Made by a program: the position numbers and the translations under genes. Shown piece after piece: positions 9,396 through 18,639 of a DNA stretch of 64,000 nt. Source of the DNA: Streptomyces sp. NBC_01231 (GTDB lineage Bacteria; Actinomycetota; Actinomycetes; Streptomycetales; Streptomycetaceae); assembly GCA_035999765.1 (NCBI GenBank), contig CP108521.1, positions 11,222,001-11,286,000 of the forward strand. The letters run 5' to 3'. Position 1 is the stretch's first letter. Each line of letters begins with the position of its first letter. A model generated the notes under the pieces. It worked only from the letters and a program-made list of their open reading frames with translations. It searched no databases and was not told the origin of the DNA.

Positions 9396-9429
9396 GGCTG
9401 CCTTGTACCCGGGGTGATACAAGGCAGCC
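9396..9429. terminator. Intrinsic-type terminator hairpin after the symporter gene
   Basis: A perfect 12-bp inverted repeat, GGCTGCCTTGTA and TACAAGGCAGCC, is separated by 10 bases. It sits 26 bases past the stop of the minus-strand symporter and between convergent genes, so it may terminate both. There is no clear T-run, as is common in Streptomyces. Confidence 0.8.
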
Positions 9430-9455
9430 CGTATGTCGAAACGTCTGGTGCGGGG

Positions 9456-10997
9456 TCAGACGACCTTGGTGGACTCCCGCTCGTCCTTGGGGTCCCCGCC
9501 GCCCACGGCGGCCTGCGTGTCGCGGCTCCGGACGAAGTCCAGGAAGGAGATGAGCTCGCGCTTGACCACGGGGGCCAGCAGGTAGAGGCCGATGATGTTG
9601 AACACCGACAGCAGGAACAGGGCCGAGTCGGCCAGGCTGATCAGCGTGTCGAGGGAGAGAAGGGAGCCGGCGACGACGAACAGGCTCCAGATGGCCTTGA
9701 AGGTGATCTCGCTGGTCCGGGTCTTGCCGAAGAGGTACGACCACGCCTTGAGGCCGTAGTAGCCCCAGGTCAGGATCGTGGAGAAGGCGAACAGCAGCAC
9801 CGCGACGGTCAGCAGGTCAGGGAACCAGGGCAGCACGGTCTCGAAGGCGTCGGAGGTGATGGTGACGCCGCCGATGTCCTCACCCGCGCGTGCTTCGGCC
9901 CAGCTGGCCGGGTTGGCGATGGCGATGGTCAGCGCGGTCATGGTGCAGATGACGACGGTGTCGATGAACGGCTCCAGCAGGGCGACCAGACCCTCGCTCG
10001 CGGGGTGCTTGGTCTTGACCGCGGAGTGGGCGATCGGGGCGGAGCCCAGACCGGCCTCGTTGGAGAAGGCTGCGCGCTGGAAGCCGACGATCAGGGCGCC
10101 GATCGCACCGCCCGTGACGCCGTCGGCCTCGAATGCGCCCTGGATGATGCCCTGGAAGGCGTCCGGCACCGCGGTGACGTTCGCCAGGATGACGACCAGG
10201 CAGGCCACGATGTACAGGCCGGCCATCGCCGGGACCAGCTTGCTGGTGACCGAGGCGATGGAGCGGATACCGCCGAGCAGTACGAGGCCGACCAGTGCGG
10301 CGACCACCAGTCCGAAGAGGACGGCACCGGCGGAGGAGGCCATGAAGCCGTCCTCGCCGCCGAAGGTCGAAGCGACCTGCGCGTAGCTCTGGTTGGTCTG
10401 GAACAGGTTGCCGCCGAACAGGCCGAAGAAGAGGACCATGATGGAGGCCAGGACGGCGAGTATCTTGCCGAACTTGGCGCCGCCGTTGCCGAAGCGCTCG
10501 GCGAGCCCCTTGGGCAGGTAGTGCATCGGACCGCCGGAGACGGTGCCGTCCTCGTGCTCCTCGCGGTACTTCACGCCGAGGGTGACCTCGACGAACTTGG
10601 TCGCCATGCCGAGCAGGCCGCACAGGATCATCCAGAAGGTGGCGCCGGGGCCGCCGATGGAGACGGCGACGGCGACACCGGCGATGTTGCCGAGGCCGAC
10701 GGTGCCGGAGACGGCGGCGGTCAGCGCCTGGAAGTGGTTGACTTCACCGGGCGAGCCCTTCTCGTCGTACTTGCCGCGCACGACGTCGATGGCGAGCTTG
10801 AACTTGCGTACCTGGATCAGCCCGAACCAGCCGGTGAAGACCAGGCCCGCAATGACAAGCCAGGCGACGATGAGCGGAAGGTCGGTGTCGCCGACGGGCA
10901 CGGTATAGAAGACGATCTCGCCGACGTTGGTGGCGACGGGTTCGAAGAAATCGCTGACGGCGTCGTCGATGGATGTGGTGACGGACTCGAGTGACAT
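9456..10997 (-). CDS. Alanine/glycine:cation symporter
   Basis: This 513-residue protein starts at ATG 10997 with GAGG upstream. It has about 11 membrane helices and the AGCS signatures: VSGTVGLGNIAGVAVAVSIG, GGPGATFWMILCGLLGMATK, GGPMHYLPKGLAERFGNGG, and near the end FSNEAGLGSAPIAHSA. Members couple uptake of alanine or glycine to Na+ or H+. The length and segment order are normal. It is a single-gene unit with a 34-base terminator downstream. The 600-base upstream leader includes a GTGA-N6-TCAC palindrome, a possible CRP-family control site. Confidence 0.93.
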   Translation of the reverse strand: MSLESVTTSIDDAVSDFFEPVATNVGEIVFYTVPVGDTDLPLIVAWLVIAGLVFTGWFGLIQVRKFKLAIDVVRGKYDEKGSPGEVNHFQALTAAVSGTVGLGNIAGVAVAVSIGGPGATFWMILCGLLGMATKFVEVTLGVKYREEHEDGTVSGGPMHYLPKGLAERFGNGGAKFGKILAVLASIMVLFFGLFGGNLFQTNQSYAQVASTFGGEDGFMASSAGAVLFGLVVAALVGLVLLGGIRSIASVTSKLVPAMAGLYIVACLVVILANVTAVPDAFQGIIQGAFEADGVTGGAIGALIVGFQRAAFSNEAGLGSAPIAHSAVKTKHPASEGLVALLEPFIDTVVICTMTALTIAIANPASWAEARAGEDIGGVTITSDAFETVLPWFPDLLTVAVLLFAFSTILTWGYYGLKAWSYLFGKTRTSEITFKAIWSLFVVAGSLLSLDTLISLADSALFLLSVFNIIGLYLLAPVVKRELISFLDFVRSRDTQAAVGGGDPKDERESTKVV

Positions 10998-11607
10998 CAG
11001 GTGTACCTCGGTGGGGCGGGGACGTGATGGCGTGGCGCAACAGCGGGGGACAGGTAAAGGGGCGGTCCGCGAATGGCAAAGGCCGTCCCATGACGGAGTC
11101 GGGAAGTCGTATCACGTCCCCTACGTGGCATCGAGTGACTCAGGTCACAAAGAGGAGCCGTCGGGGCGCAACCCCAGGCGCAGTGACGCGATCGTTATCC
11201 GGATTTGAGCGTCCACTGAGAGAACGCCGCACGGTTGCGACCGGACCCGGACCGGGATGGCAGTCGCGCCCTTCCCCCCACCGGCGCTGCCGCATCGTGC
11301 TGTTGCGCGACCGGCTGCAATCTCGCCCAACGACCGCAGCAGCAGGTGACTCCGGAAAACGGGGAAGCATGATGCCGACCAGAGCTCACCTGCGGCGGTC
11401 GGGCGGCTGTTGTGCCCAGCAGTGCTCAACCGCGCCGGGCTGCCACATGTGTTGCACCAATGCTTGCGCCTGACCGTTGCAAGGGGCCGCGGCGCCCGGC
11501 CTCTGGCAGCGCGACGGCCCGCCGTCAGCCGGAGGCGTCGGCCGGCTGTTCGCTGTGGTGCTTGAGCGCATCACGTGCCGAGGAACGTCGGTCGGGGCGA
11601 GTCCGCT
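10998..11607. other. Long leader/intergenic region
   Basis: This stretch separates the symporter from a remnant gene. I see no coding frame with family signature. The symporter-proximal half holds the palindrome at 11135-11148. I looked for a riboswitch-like conserved fold and found none I could name. Confidence 0.5.
11135..11148. promoter_or_regulatory. CRP-like palindrome upstream of the symporter
   Basis: The site reads GTGACTCAGGTCAC, matching the GTGA-N6-TCAC core of cAMP-receptor-family sites, 138 bases upstream of the symporter start. Actinobacterial Crp binds similar sequences. The assignment rests only on the motif and its position. Confidence 0.4.
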
Positions 11608-11917
11608 CTATAACGCGTGAGCGGCGATCAGCCCGGCGAGTTCGAGTTTCCTCGCCCGCAGCCGGGCGATCTCCGCAGCGTCCTCGGGATCCCAGCCCGG
11701 GCAGGCGGGCCGGTACGACTTCCGCCAAGGGTTCTCGTGCGTCTCCCACGCGTCCAGCGATTCGGCCGACCACGGTTACGGTTTCTTGGGGCAGGTCGGA
11801 TAGCCAGAACCGCGCGGCCGGCGGGGTGCGCCGCATCATGTCGCCGCCGCTGGCGTCGGCGGCCTCGGTCAAGGTCGCCGGCACAACGGTGCCGTGGCGT
11901 CCGCCCGCACAAGGCAC
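11608..11917 (-). pseudogene. Frameshifted small protein, unknown family
   Basis: One frame reads FWLSDLPQETVTVVGRIA and the next frame continues without a start as ESLDAWETHENPWRKSYRPA, then AAEIARLRARKLELAGLIAA, ending at the stop 11608-11610. Together they make a plausible 75-90 residue soluble protein, so I infer a single frameshift near 11765. I do not recognise the family. A base error in the sequence could produce the same picture. Confidence 0.35.
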
Positions 11918-11996
11918 TGTGAGCCGGCCTGCGAAGTGAGTGCCACGCAGGCCGGCTCGGGTTGACTCGGCGGGTCTCAGGCCCCGGGAGGGAAGA

Positions 11997-13490
11997 TCAC
12001 TGGCACTTCCGGGCGGTGTTGATGCACTGGACCATCTGGTTCATCAGGTTTTGGTCGAAAACGTTGATGAAGTCGCCGTGGTCGGTGATCGGCTTGTGCA
12101 TCTGCTCCGGGAAGCCGTCCACTGCGTAGAACGGGCTGGACTTTCCGTTGTCGTTGAGGCTCGGCGCCTTCACGTCGTAGATCAGGCTCTGGACCAGCTG
12201 CGGGACGGCCTTGAAGCCGTTCGGGCAGGCACCGGTCTTCGGGTCGGCGAAGGCGACGTGCGAGCGGTGGTTGGCACTGTCGATGCTGCGGCCGTCCCAG
12301 CAGCTCTGGAACTTCGACGTGCGGACCAGCTTGCTGCCCTGGGGACAGATCGGGTACTTGTCCGTCAGCTGCCGGTTCTCGAAGCCGGTGCAGCTCCATG
12401 CCGCGTTGGCGTTGGCGGTGCCGTTGGTGAATGCCTTGGCGTCACCGGTGATGATCCGCAGGAACTTGGGCATCGCCACGACCTTGCCGCGCGGGTTGCC
12501 GACGAAGTTCAAGGTGACTTGGGATGCGGTCAGGATCCGGCCGGTGTTGCCCTCGGCGCCGCCGCCGAGTTGCTTGGCGTCGAATTCCTGGGTGCCGTCC
12601 TGCAGTCGGAGCACAGGCCAGTAGTACGTGGATTTGTCGCCCTGATTGCGGCAGCTGGTCGCGGCGGCGGCGAACTCCTCGTTGGAGGTGAACGCGTCGT
12701 TGTCCTGGTTACCGACGTAGTCGTGCGTGTGGTGGGCGCCGTTGTCGACACCGGGCGCGACGATGATGTTGTCGGAGTTGTACACCTTGTTCGCGTTGAC
12801 GCCGCACCGGGTCGTGAATGCGCCCTGCGAAGCGCCGCGCTGCCCAGGGGGGTTCTGTACATTCGGCCGGACCTTGGTGATGTCCACGAAGTCGGTTGTC
12901 ACCGGTCCGTTTGCGCCCTGGCCGCCGTTGCCGTTCTGGCCGGCGCCGTTGCCTTGTCCCTGTCCCTGTCCCTGGCCTTGGCCTTGGCCTTGTTCCTGGC
13001 CGCCGGCCGAGCGCAGCGAGCAGGAGGCCAGGGATTCAAGACCCTGGGGCCTGGGAGCGGACCTGCCGATGGCGATCCCGATCCGGTCGATGGTCGCGGC
13101 CCGCTTGTCCTTCAGCGGCCCCATGATCGCGTTGTTGGCGAAGTTGCTGTCCTGCTGGATGGCCCTGGCTGAAGTTTGCAGTCGCTGGTAGGCCTCGGCC
13201 ACCTGTTTGTCCAGGAGCGCGAGTTCCTTGTCGACCTGTGCTCTGGCCTGGTCGGGGACCGAGGTCAGCTTCGCCCCGACATCCGGGCAGCTGATCGTGA
13301 CGTTACCGGCCGCGAGGACCTGGGTCGCCCGGTCCTGGGAAGCGCGCTTCGTGGTGTTGCTGTTTCCGCTCTCGTGGGCGGAGGCGTACACATTCACGGC
13401 TATCAGCCCTCCCGCTCCCAGAGCGAGACCTGCCGCGGCGGCGATGGCCCGATGTGTTGTCTTGGACCGCTTGCGGGTGTTGCGTCGCAT
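11997..13490 (-). CDS. Secreted DUF1996 protein with Gly-Gln linker
   Basis: The start is ATG 13490 ([20 protein letters not shown]), with GAGGAG seven bases upstream; the frame opens further but lacks a ribosome site. The 497-residue protein has an Arg/Lys n-region and hydrophobic signal sequence (residues 14-35). A helical segment with two Cys follows, then a low-complexity GQ linker (about residues 165-185). The C-terminal 300 residues carry DUF1996 marks: [47 protein letters not shown] and [14 protein letters not shown]1996 proteins are extracellular with unknown function. It is a single-gene unit. A piece of a second DUF1996 gene lies at 18.5 kb. Confidence 0.9.
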   Translation of the reverse strand: MRRNTRKRSKTTHRAIAAAAGLALGAGGLIAVNVYASAHESGNSNTTKRASQDRATQVLAAGNVTISCPDVGAKLTSVPDQARAQVDKELALLDKQVAEAYQRLQTSARAIQQDSNFANNAIMGPLKDKRAATIDRIGIAIGRSAPRPQGLESLASCSLRSAGGQEQGQGQGQGQGQGQGNGAGQNGNGGQGANGPVTTDFVDITKVRPNVQNPPGQRGASQGAFTTRCGVNANKVYNSDNIIVAPGVDNGAHHTHDYVGNQDNDAFTSNEEFAAAATSCRNQGDKSTYYWPVLRLQDGTQEFDAKQLGGGAEGNTGRILTASQVTLNFVGNPRGKVVAMPKFLRIITGDAKAFTNGTANANAAWSCTGFENRQLTDKYPICPQGSKLVRTSKFQSCWDGRSIDSANHRSHVAFADPKTGACPNGFKAVPQLVQSLIYDVKAPSLNDNGKSSPFYAVDGFPEQMHKPITDHGDFINVFDQNLMNQMVQCINTARKCQ

Positions 13491-14132
13491 GGGACTCCTC
13501 TGGCGTTCTCGAGTCAGGTAGGGCTTGGTGATGTCTCGGTCGATCGCGACTCGGTGACCAGGGTTACGGATGTGATCGGCGTGAAGGCGGGTCTCTGACC
13601 CCATGTCATGTCTCTGTAAGAACTCGGTGGCCTGAGCGAACGGAGAGACATCCGGGAGAATGACGTGGCACCGGAATCACTCATCTCTTCTCGCCCCACG
13701 GGGAACTTGGGGTCTGTCGCCACCTGTCGTCGGTTGTCGTAGGACTGGAGGAGTGCCGCACGAGCAGGCACACGAGGCGCAGGAACGTCCCGCTGGGAGG
13801 GCGGAAGGGAAGGGCGGACGCTGCCGGGGATCGGGGCGGGCTCGCCGGTGTTGCGCGCCGGGCGGGGCCATCGCGCCAGGGCCGCCGACGGTGCGGCGGC
13901 CAGGGGGCAGGAGTCGTCGGGGGCGAGGTCGACCACTGCCTCCATGCATGGGTATCGCCTCGGGGCGAGTGGCGTTCGGCGGGACAGCACAACCCCCGGG
14001 AAGGATCAGGTGTCTTCTCTGCGGGCACCAGGTGCCCCGGGAGCAGAGGCCAGTAAGCGCAGGTCACTCACACCACTCCGGGACGCGGTCGGCGGGTGGG
14101 ACCCGCGAGCCCGTTCTGCGAGGAGGCACGGG
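13491..14132. other. Intergenic region, no supported gene
   Basis: These 640 bases separate the divergent DUF1996 and small-protein genes. Overlapping Arg/Pro-rich frames in all phases are typical of non-coding high-GC DNA. A CATGTCATG palindrome near 13602-13610 is the only symmetry I noted. Confidence 0.45.
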
Positions 14133-14336
14133 ATGGCTGCACGTCATGACGACTCAGACAGCTTCCCGGCGCGCTCCCGCAGGCACGGCGAGGCCCCCAT
14201 CGGGAGCCCGCAGCCCGCTGGGGAACGCGTACTCATCGCGCAAGACGTGGTGGAAACGCTGCTATCCCGTGCCGACTTGCTGTCGCAGCTCCTGCGGATC
14301 GGGTACGCACGCGGCCCGCAGGGACAGGAGGCGTAG
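14133..14336 (+). CDS. Small hypothetical protein
   Basis: This 67-residue product starts at ATG 14133, seven bases after AGGAGG, a strong site that decides the start. The N-terminal third is polar and basic. The C-terminal half forms an amphipathic helix (VLIAQDVVETLLSRADLLSQ, then LLRIGYARG). I do not recognise it. It lies upstream of the flavodoxin-like gene on the same strand but 202 bases away. Confidence 0.5.
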   Translation: MAARHDDSDSFPARSRRHGEAPIGSPQPAGERVLIAQDVVETLLSRADLLSQLLRIGYARGPQGQEA

Positions 14337-14538
14337 CAGTCCCCGGACATTCCTGGTCGCTCGCGCAGGACCATCAGGCAAGAACTGATGACCCCGCACT
14401 CGCTGTCGGATGTCAGTGGAGAGCACCGTGCGCCGGTGCGTCGCAGCGGGACAGCGCGGGCATTCCGCGAGACGCTTCTGCCGGGACGGCGCACAGGCGC
14501 CGCCCCGTCCCCTGTCCGCTCTCCTCTGGGAGGCCGCC

Positions 14539-15273
14539 ATGGCAGCATCACCCGCGCCAACTGAGGACAATTACCGTTTCGACGACCTGCGTGCGCTTTT
14601 CATCAACTGCACACTCAAGCCGTCCCCTCAGCTCAGCCACACCCAGGGGCTCATCGACAAGAGCCGGGCGATCATGGACGCACGCGGGGTGACCACGGAC
14701 GAGATCCGTGCCGTCGACCACGACATCGCCCCTGGCGTCTATCCGGACATGACCGAACATGGCTTCGCCACGGACGCCTGGCCCGCGCTGTACGAGAAGG
14801 TGACGGCCGCTGACATCCTCGTGCTGGCCGGGCCAATCTGGCTGGGCGACAACAGCTCGGTCACCAAGCAGGTCATCGAGCGGCTCTACAGCTGCTCCAG
14901 CCTCCTCAACTCCGAAGGCCAGTACGCCTATTACGGACGCGTCGGCGGGTGTCTCATCACCGGCAACGAGGACGGCGTGAAGCACTGCGCCATGAACGTC
15001 CTCTACAGCCTGCAGCACCTCGGCTACACCGTCCCGCCGCAGGCCGATGCGGGATGGATCGGTGCGGCGGGGCCCGGTCCGTCGTACCTGGACCCCGGTT
15101 CGGGAGGCCCGGAGAACGACTTCACCAACCGCAACACCAGTTTCATGGCCTGGAACCTGATGCACCTGGCGGCCCTGCTCAAGCGCGCCGGAGGGATCCC
15201 CGCCCACGGTAACCAGCGCACGGAGTGGGACGCCGGGTGCCGGCCGGGGGCGGACAACCCCGAGCACCGCTGA
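14539..15273 (+). CDS. Flavodoxin-like NAD(P)H-dependent FMN reductase
   Basis: The start is ATG 14539, behind GGGAGG. The 244-residue protein has the flavodoxin-fold reductase pattern: strand LRALFINCTLKPSPQLSHT providing the first phosphate loop, ADILVLAGPIWLGDNSS for the second FMN loop, and VGGCLITGNEDGVKH for the third. Proteins of this group reduce flavins, quinones or azo compounds using NAD(P)H in the cytoplasm. The C-terminal FTNRNTSFMAWNLMHLAALL helix is typical. It is followed by a strong terminator at 15314, so it is probably monocistronic. Confidence 0.85.
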   Translation: MAASPAPTEDNYRFDDLRALFINCTLKPSPQLSHTQGLIDKSRAIMDARGVTTDEIRAVDHDIAPGVYPDMTEHGFATDAWPALYEKVTAADILVLAGPIWLGDNSSVTKQVIERLYSCSSLLNSEGQYAYYGRVGGCLITGNEDGVKHCAMNVLYSLQHLGYTVPPQADAGWIGAAGPGPSYLDPGSGGPENDFTNRNTSFMAWNLMHLAALLKRAGGIPAHGNQRTEWDAGCRPGADNPEHR

Positions 15274-15313
15274 GCCAGCCCGGAAGTTGGGCGGCTTCTG
15301 CCGGTTCGACTCC

Positions 15314-15337
15314 AGCCCGGCGCCCAAGCGCCGGGCT
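15314..15337 (+). terminator. Terminator after the flavodoxin-like gene
   Basis: A perfect 10-bp inverted repeat AGCCCGGCGC / GCGCCGGGCT with a CCAA loop lies 40 bases after the stop codon. Confidence 0.85.
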
Positions 15338-15550
15338 CAGGACGCTTGCCGTGGGGTGAGCACTGACTCCTCCTCGGCAAACCCGACCCACACGCCGACG
15401 GCCGCGTTGCGAACTCCGCGGGCACCTCGACTGCTCCTGCCAGCGCGTGCCAGTGCGCCGTAAGGATTCCGTCATCACCCGCGGGGTACGGGACGGCCGC
15501 CCGTCTCCGTTGAATGGGGAGACAAGCAAACCCTTAGAGACGGGGCAAGG

Positions 15551-16120
15551 ATGGGGCGCGTGCGCAAGGGACTGACCAGGCCGTTGGTCATCGCGGTGCA
15601 GGTGATTGCGGTCGGCGGGGCCGGCTTCGGGCTGTACTGGTTCCAGCCGTGGAAACTGTGGCAGGACGAGACCGTCGAGGAGGCCCTGCCCGGGGTGGTG
15701 GCGACTTCTGCTCCCCCTGCTGTGGCGCCCTCCTCTGAGCCCTCCGAGCAGCTCTCGGCCACCGGTCCGCAGACGTTGGCGAGTGGTGAGCTGATCAGCC
15801 ACGAGCATGCGACGTCGGGCACGGTGAAGCTCGTACGGCTGGCCGACGGCTCTCACGTCGTCCGGCTGGAGAACCTGGACACCAGCAACGGACCGGACCT
15901 GCGTGTCTTGCTGACCGATGCACCGGTGAAAGAGGGGGAGGCCGGTTGGCGCGTCTTCGACGACGGGAAGTACGTCAGCCTGGGCAAGCTCAAAGGCAAC
16001 AAGGGAAGCCAGAACTACGCCCTGCCCAGGGACGTGGATCCGTTGAGCTACAACAGCGTGAGCATTTGGTGCGACCGTTTCGACGTCTCGTTCGGCGCCG
16101 CGGAACTCGCCCGCGTCTGA
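15551..16120 (+). CDS. DM13-domain membrane-anchored protein
   Basis: This 189-residue protein starts at ATG 15551. An N-terminal membrane anchor (PLVIAVQVIAVGGAGFGLYW) is followed by a Pro/Ser/Thr-rich linker. The DM13 domain then runs from about residue 85 to 189: GELISHEHATSGTVKLVRLA, LENLDTSNGPDLRVLLTDAP and a final SIWCDRFDVSFGAAEL with the single conserved Cys. DM13 domains are proposed to be redox or electron-transfer modules on the cell surface. The convergent neighbour is a peroxiredoxin. No operon is evident. Confidence 0.85.
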   Translation: MGRVRKGLTRPLVIAVQVIAVGGAGFGLYWFQPWKLWQDETVEEALPGVVATSAPPAVAPSSEPSEQLSATGPQTLASGELISHEHATSGTVKLVRLADGSHVVRLENLDTSNGPDLRVLLTDAPVKEGEAGWRVFDDGKYVSLGKLKGNKGSQNYALPRDVDPLSYNSVSIWCDRFDVSFGAAELARV

Positions 16121-16150
16121 CAGTGGTGCGGCCACGCACCACGCCGGCAC

Positions 16151-16798
16151 TCAGCCCAGGGCGTCGAGGGCGGCGAGGAGGTCGCTGGGTTCGGCGCGCT
16201 TGGTGTAGTCGGCGTCGACGAAGGCCCAGCGGATGACGCCCTCGCGGTCGATGACGTAGGTGGCGGGCAAGGGCAGGGTGCGTGGGTGGCCGCCGTTGAC
16301 GCGCTGGAGGTCGAAGCCGAGCCGGTCGTAGACGGCTGCGAGGTCGTCGGGGAGGTCGAAGGCGAGGCCATACTGCTTGGCGGCGTCGGAGCCGACGTCA
16401 CTGAGGACGCTGAAGGCGAGCTGGTGCTTCTCGGTCAGGGAGAGGGACTGGTCTGGGATTTGCGGGGAGACGGCGACGAGGCGGGCGCCGCGTGCGGTGA
16501 TCTCGTCGTGGTGCTGCTGGAGGGCGCGCAGGGCGATGTTGCAGTACGGGCACCAGGCCCCACGGTAGAAGGTCAGGACGACGGGGCCGGCCGCCAGCAG
16601 ACCGGTCAGGCTCACGCACTCGCCGGTCGCTGACGGCAGGCGAAAGTCGGGGGCCTGCCCGCCGACGGCGAGTGCGCGATCGGCCTGACCGGAGTCGGCG
16701 AGTTCCTGGCCGGCCCGCCGCATGACCTGCCGTATATCGGCGGGGATCTGCTGCTGGCGAGCTGTGTAGAAAGCGTGCAGCTCGGCGTTGAGGGTCAT
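16151..16798 (-). CDS. Peroxiredoxin-like protein (AhpC/TSA)
   Basis: This 215-residue protein starts at ATG 16798 with AGGAGG upstream. It has a thioredoxin fold with the catalytic segment VVLTFYRGAWCPYCNIALRA, a CxxC in the position of the peroxidatic Cys. APDFRLPSATGE precedes it. The C-terminal half holds TYVIDREGVIRWAFVD. It should reduce peroxides with thiol donors in the cytoplasm. It is divergent from a TetR-type regulator 126 bases away, and the shared intergenic region has an AAGATA-N13-TATCTT symmetry, so repression by that regulator is likely. Confidence 0.88.
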   Translation of the reverse strand: MTLNAELHAFYTARQQQIPADIRQVMRRAGQELADSGQADRALAVGGQAPDFRLPSATGECVSLTGLLAAGPVVLTFYRGAWCPYCNIALRALQQHHDEITARGARLVAVSPQIPDQSLSLTEKHQLAFSVLSDVGSDAAKQYGLAFDLPDDLAAVYDRLGFDLQRVNGGHPRTLPLPATYVIDREGVIRWAFVDADYTKRAEPSDLLAALDALG

Positions 16799-16865
16799 GG
16801 GAAGGGTTCCTCCTGCGGCGCTGTCTGTCTCGTGTATCGCCCCACCATCTCGGAACGACCGTTTT

Positions 16866-16890
16866 AAGATAGTCGGTGATGCGATATCTT
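16866..16890. promoter_or_regulatory. Possible operator between peroxiredoxin and TetR genes
   Basis: AAGATA and TATCTT are separated by 13 bases in the shared promoter region of the divergent pair. A third AAGAT copy lies near 16905. The AT-rich symmetry in otherwise GC-rich DNA fits a TetR-type operator. It is inferred, not demonstrated. Confidence 0.45.
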
Positions 16891-16924
16891 GGAACCCTCA
16901 TTTCAAGATGCCGAGGACTGAGAC

Positions 16925-17515
16925 ATGCCGGACGTCAAACACTTCGATCCCGACACGGCCCTGGACACGGCGATGCAACTGTTCTGGCGCCAGGGCGTGG
17001 CCGCGACCGGGATACAGGACGTCGTGACGGCGACCGGCCTGAACCGGTCCAGCCTGTACGCCACCTTCGGCGGCAAGCAGGAGCTGTACCGCGCCGCACT
17101 GCGCCGGTACGTCGAGCAACGCTCCCGGCCGGGGTTCAGCCGCCTGGCCGGGGACGGCCGCGGCCTGCCCGCCGTCCACGACTTCTTCGCCTCGCTGATC
17201 GAGGCCCGTTGCTTCGGCGCGTACGCCCGTTGGGGCTGCATGGTCTCCAATGCCCACGCCGGCGGTGACAACAGCGACTCCGACGTCCGGGCCGCCCTCG
17301 ACGGACACCACGGGGAGCTACGGGAGGCGTTGCGCACGGCGCTTGTCGCCGCCGAGGCCAAGAATCAGCTCACACCGGGCACCGACATCGAGGCTGCGGC
17401 GGACCTGCTGGCTCTGCTCGCCTACGGCGTGAATCTACGCTCGCGCGCGGGCGCCGACGCTCGGGAGCTGATGAGGACCGTGACCGGCGCCCTTGAAGCG
17501 CTCGGGGCGGGCTGA
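16925..17515 (+). CDS. TetR/AcrR-family regulator
   Basis: This 196-residue protein starts at ATG 16925 after GAGG. The N-terminal HTH reads ALDTAMQLFWRQGVAATGIQ, then VVTATGLNRSSLYATFGGKQ, the classical TetR recognition helix ending in LYATFG-K. The rest is a helical ligand and dimerisation domain with ARWGCMVSNAHAGGDN, a segment seen in TetR_C_6-like members related to AcrR/YbiH. It is divergent from the peroxiredoxin gene, which it probably controls along with itself. The inducer is unknown. Confidence 0.9.
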   Translation: MPDVKHFDPDTALDTAMQLFWRQGVAATGIQDVVTATGLNRSSLYATFGGKQELYRAALRRYVEQRSRPGFSRLAGDGRGLPAVHDFFASLIEARCFGAYARWGCMVSNAHAGGDNSDSDVRAALDGHHGELREALRTALVAAEAKNQLTPGTDIEAAADLLALLAYGVNLRSRAGADARELMRTVTGALEALGAG

Positions 17516-17825
17516 CCTGGCCGTGCGGTGATCATGGGGTGTCAGCGAAAGCTGTCGGAACTCCTCGCCGTCGGCGTGTGGTTCCGCCAGCATGGCGGCG
17601 AACTGCGGGGCGTGCCCGCCGGTCAGACGGCCCTGGTGGCTGTGCGGGTGGGGCCGGCTGGTGCGCAACCAATGCGCCTTCGCCGGCTCCTGTATCGGCG
17701 GCACGCCTACCACCCGGCCAATGCTTTTCTGTCATTCGGAGGCGGAAGCGGTAGTACCCGAGCAGACCAGCCGGACAGCTCGACAGGTAGAGGGCGACGG
17801 AGTGGGCGAGGAAGTCCCGTCCCGC
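17516..17825. other. Intergenic region, nothing recognised
   Basis: This lies between convergent TetR and membrane-protein genes. It has no supported frame and no strong hairpin. Confidence 0.45.
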
Positions 17826-18434
17826 TCAGGCGCGGCGCGGAACAGATTCGCTTCTTCTGGACGCGGCGGCGAGCAGAGCGAATCCCACTGCGAAACCGAG
17901 CATCGTCCATACACCGCGGGGCCAGAAGATGTGGCTGTCTGTGAAGGACCAGCCGGCCACCAGGAGGACCACCGTGCCGGGAATGACTCGCGCGCCGTGT
18001 TTCGGGAAGAGGGCGATGGCCGTGGCCAGGACAGCGACGATGAGGGCGTAGGCGCCGACCTGCCCGAGCGATTCACCCACGTCGTAGAGCGGGTACTTGA
18101 TCGGCCCTATGCTCGCTGTCCCGGCAGCGTGCTTGACCGCGGTTCCCGCCGCGATACCGGCCACCGCGTCGAGACCGGTGTAGAAGGCCGCGTAGGTGAA
18201 CGCACTTGCCCAGGCCACCACCGTGGCGAAGCCCGCGAGGTCTGGTCGGGGGCGGTGCCACAGAGGGACGAGGAGGCCGAGCGTAAGCAGCGGAAAGATC
18301 GGCAGCAGTGCGATATGCAACTGTGTCCAGTCCGCGGCTGTCGCCCTGGACAGTCCATGCGGGTGCGCGGCGCCCGCCGCAGCCAGTGCAAGGGGTGCGA
18401 CAATAGCGAGGGTGATGTTCCGGATGGTCAACAC
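17826..18434 (-). CDS. Integral membrane protein, unknown family
   Basis: This 202-residue protein starts at GTG 18434, which lacks a clear ribosome site. Five or six membrane helices are visible: ITLAIVAPLALAAAGAAH, LHIALLPIFPLLTLGLLVPL, FATVVAWASAFTYAAFYTGL, VGAYALIVAVLATAIALF, VIPGTVVLLVAGWSF and MLGFAVGFALLAAA. The first loop contains HPHGLS. I do not recognise the family. It stands alone, followed upstream by a DUF1996 scrap and transposase debris. Confidence 0.65.
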   Translation of the reverse strand: MLTIRNITLAIVAPLALAAAGAAHPHGLSRATAADWTQLHIALLPIFPLLTLGLLVPLWHRPRPDLAGFATVVAWASAFTYAAFYTGLDAVAGIAAGTAVKHAAGTASIGPIKYPLYDVGESLGQVGAYALIVAVLATAIALFPKHGARVIPGTVVLLVAGWSFTDSHIFWPRGVWTMLGFAVGFALLAAASRRSESVPRRA

Positions 18435-18511
18435 GCTGCGATCGTAGGCGCGTTACGTCACCTGAGACGGCTGCGTAAGGGCTTCGTAAGATCTTCCGTG
18501 GTGCCACGCGA

Positions 18512-18610
18512 CCCGCAGCGGCGCCCTGAGTTGATGCAGGAGACGGCCTGGTCCATGAGCTGGTCGGTCATCACGTTGATGAAGTCGTCGTGGTCGGTGA
18601 TGGCGTTGCG
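18512..18610 (-). pseudogene. C-terminal scrap of a DUF1996 protein
   Basis: The minus strand reads ITDHDDFINVMTDQLMDQA, then VSCINSGRRC, which aligns with the last 30 residues of the DUF1996 protein at 12.0 kb ([19 protein letters not shown], then [10 protein letters not shown]). Nothing else of the gene is present. It is a degraded remnant of a diverged second copy, not a recent duplication. Confidence 0.7.
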
Positions 18611-18639
18611 ACGGCTTCGGCCGCGGCCTGTGATCTGTT

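Noticed and set aside
9372..10994. A 540-codon plus-strand frame opposite the symporter
   Set aside because: It is Gly/Asp/Glu-rich antisense sequence with no signature, while the minus strand has all symporter motifs.
12945..13000. CTTGTCCCTGTCCCTG-like tandem stretch taken as a CRISPR or satellite
   Set aside because: It is the low-complexity Gly-Gln linker of the DUF1996 protein; there are no spacers.
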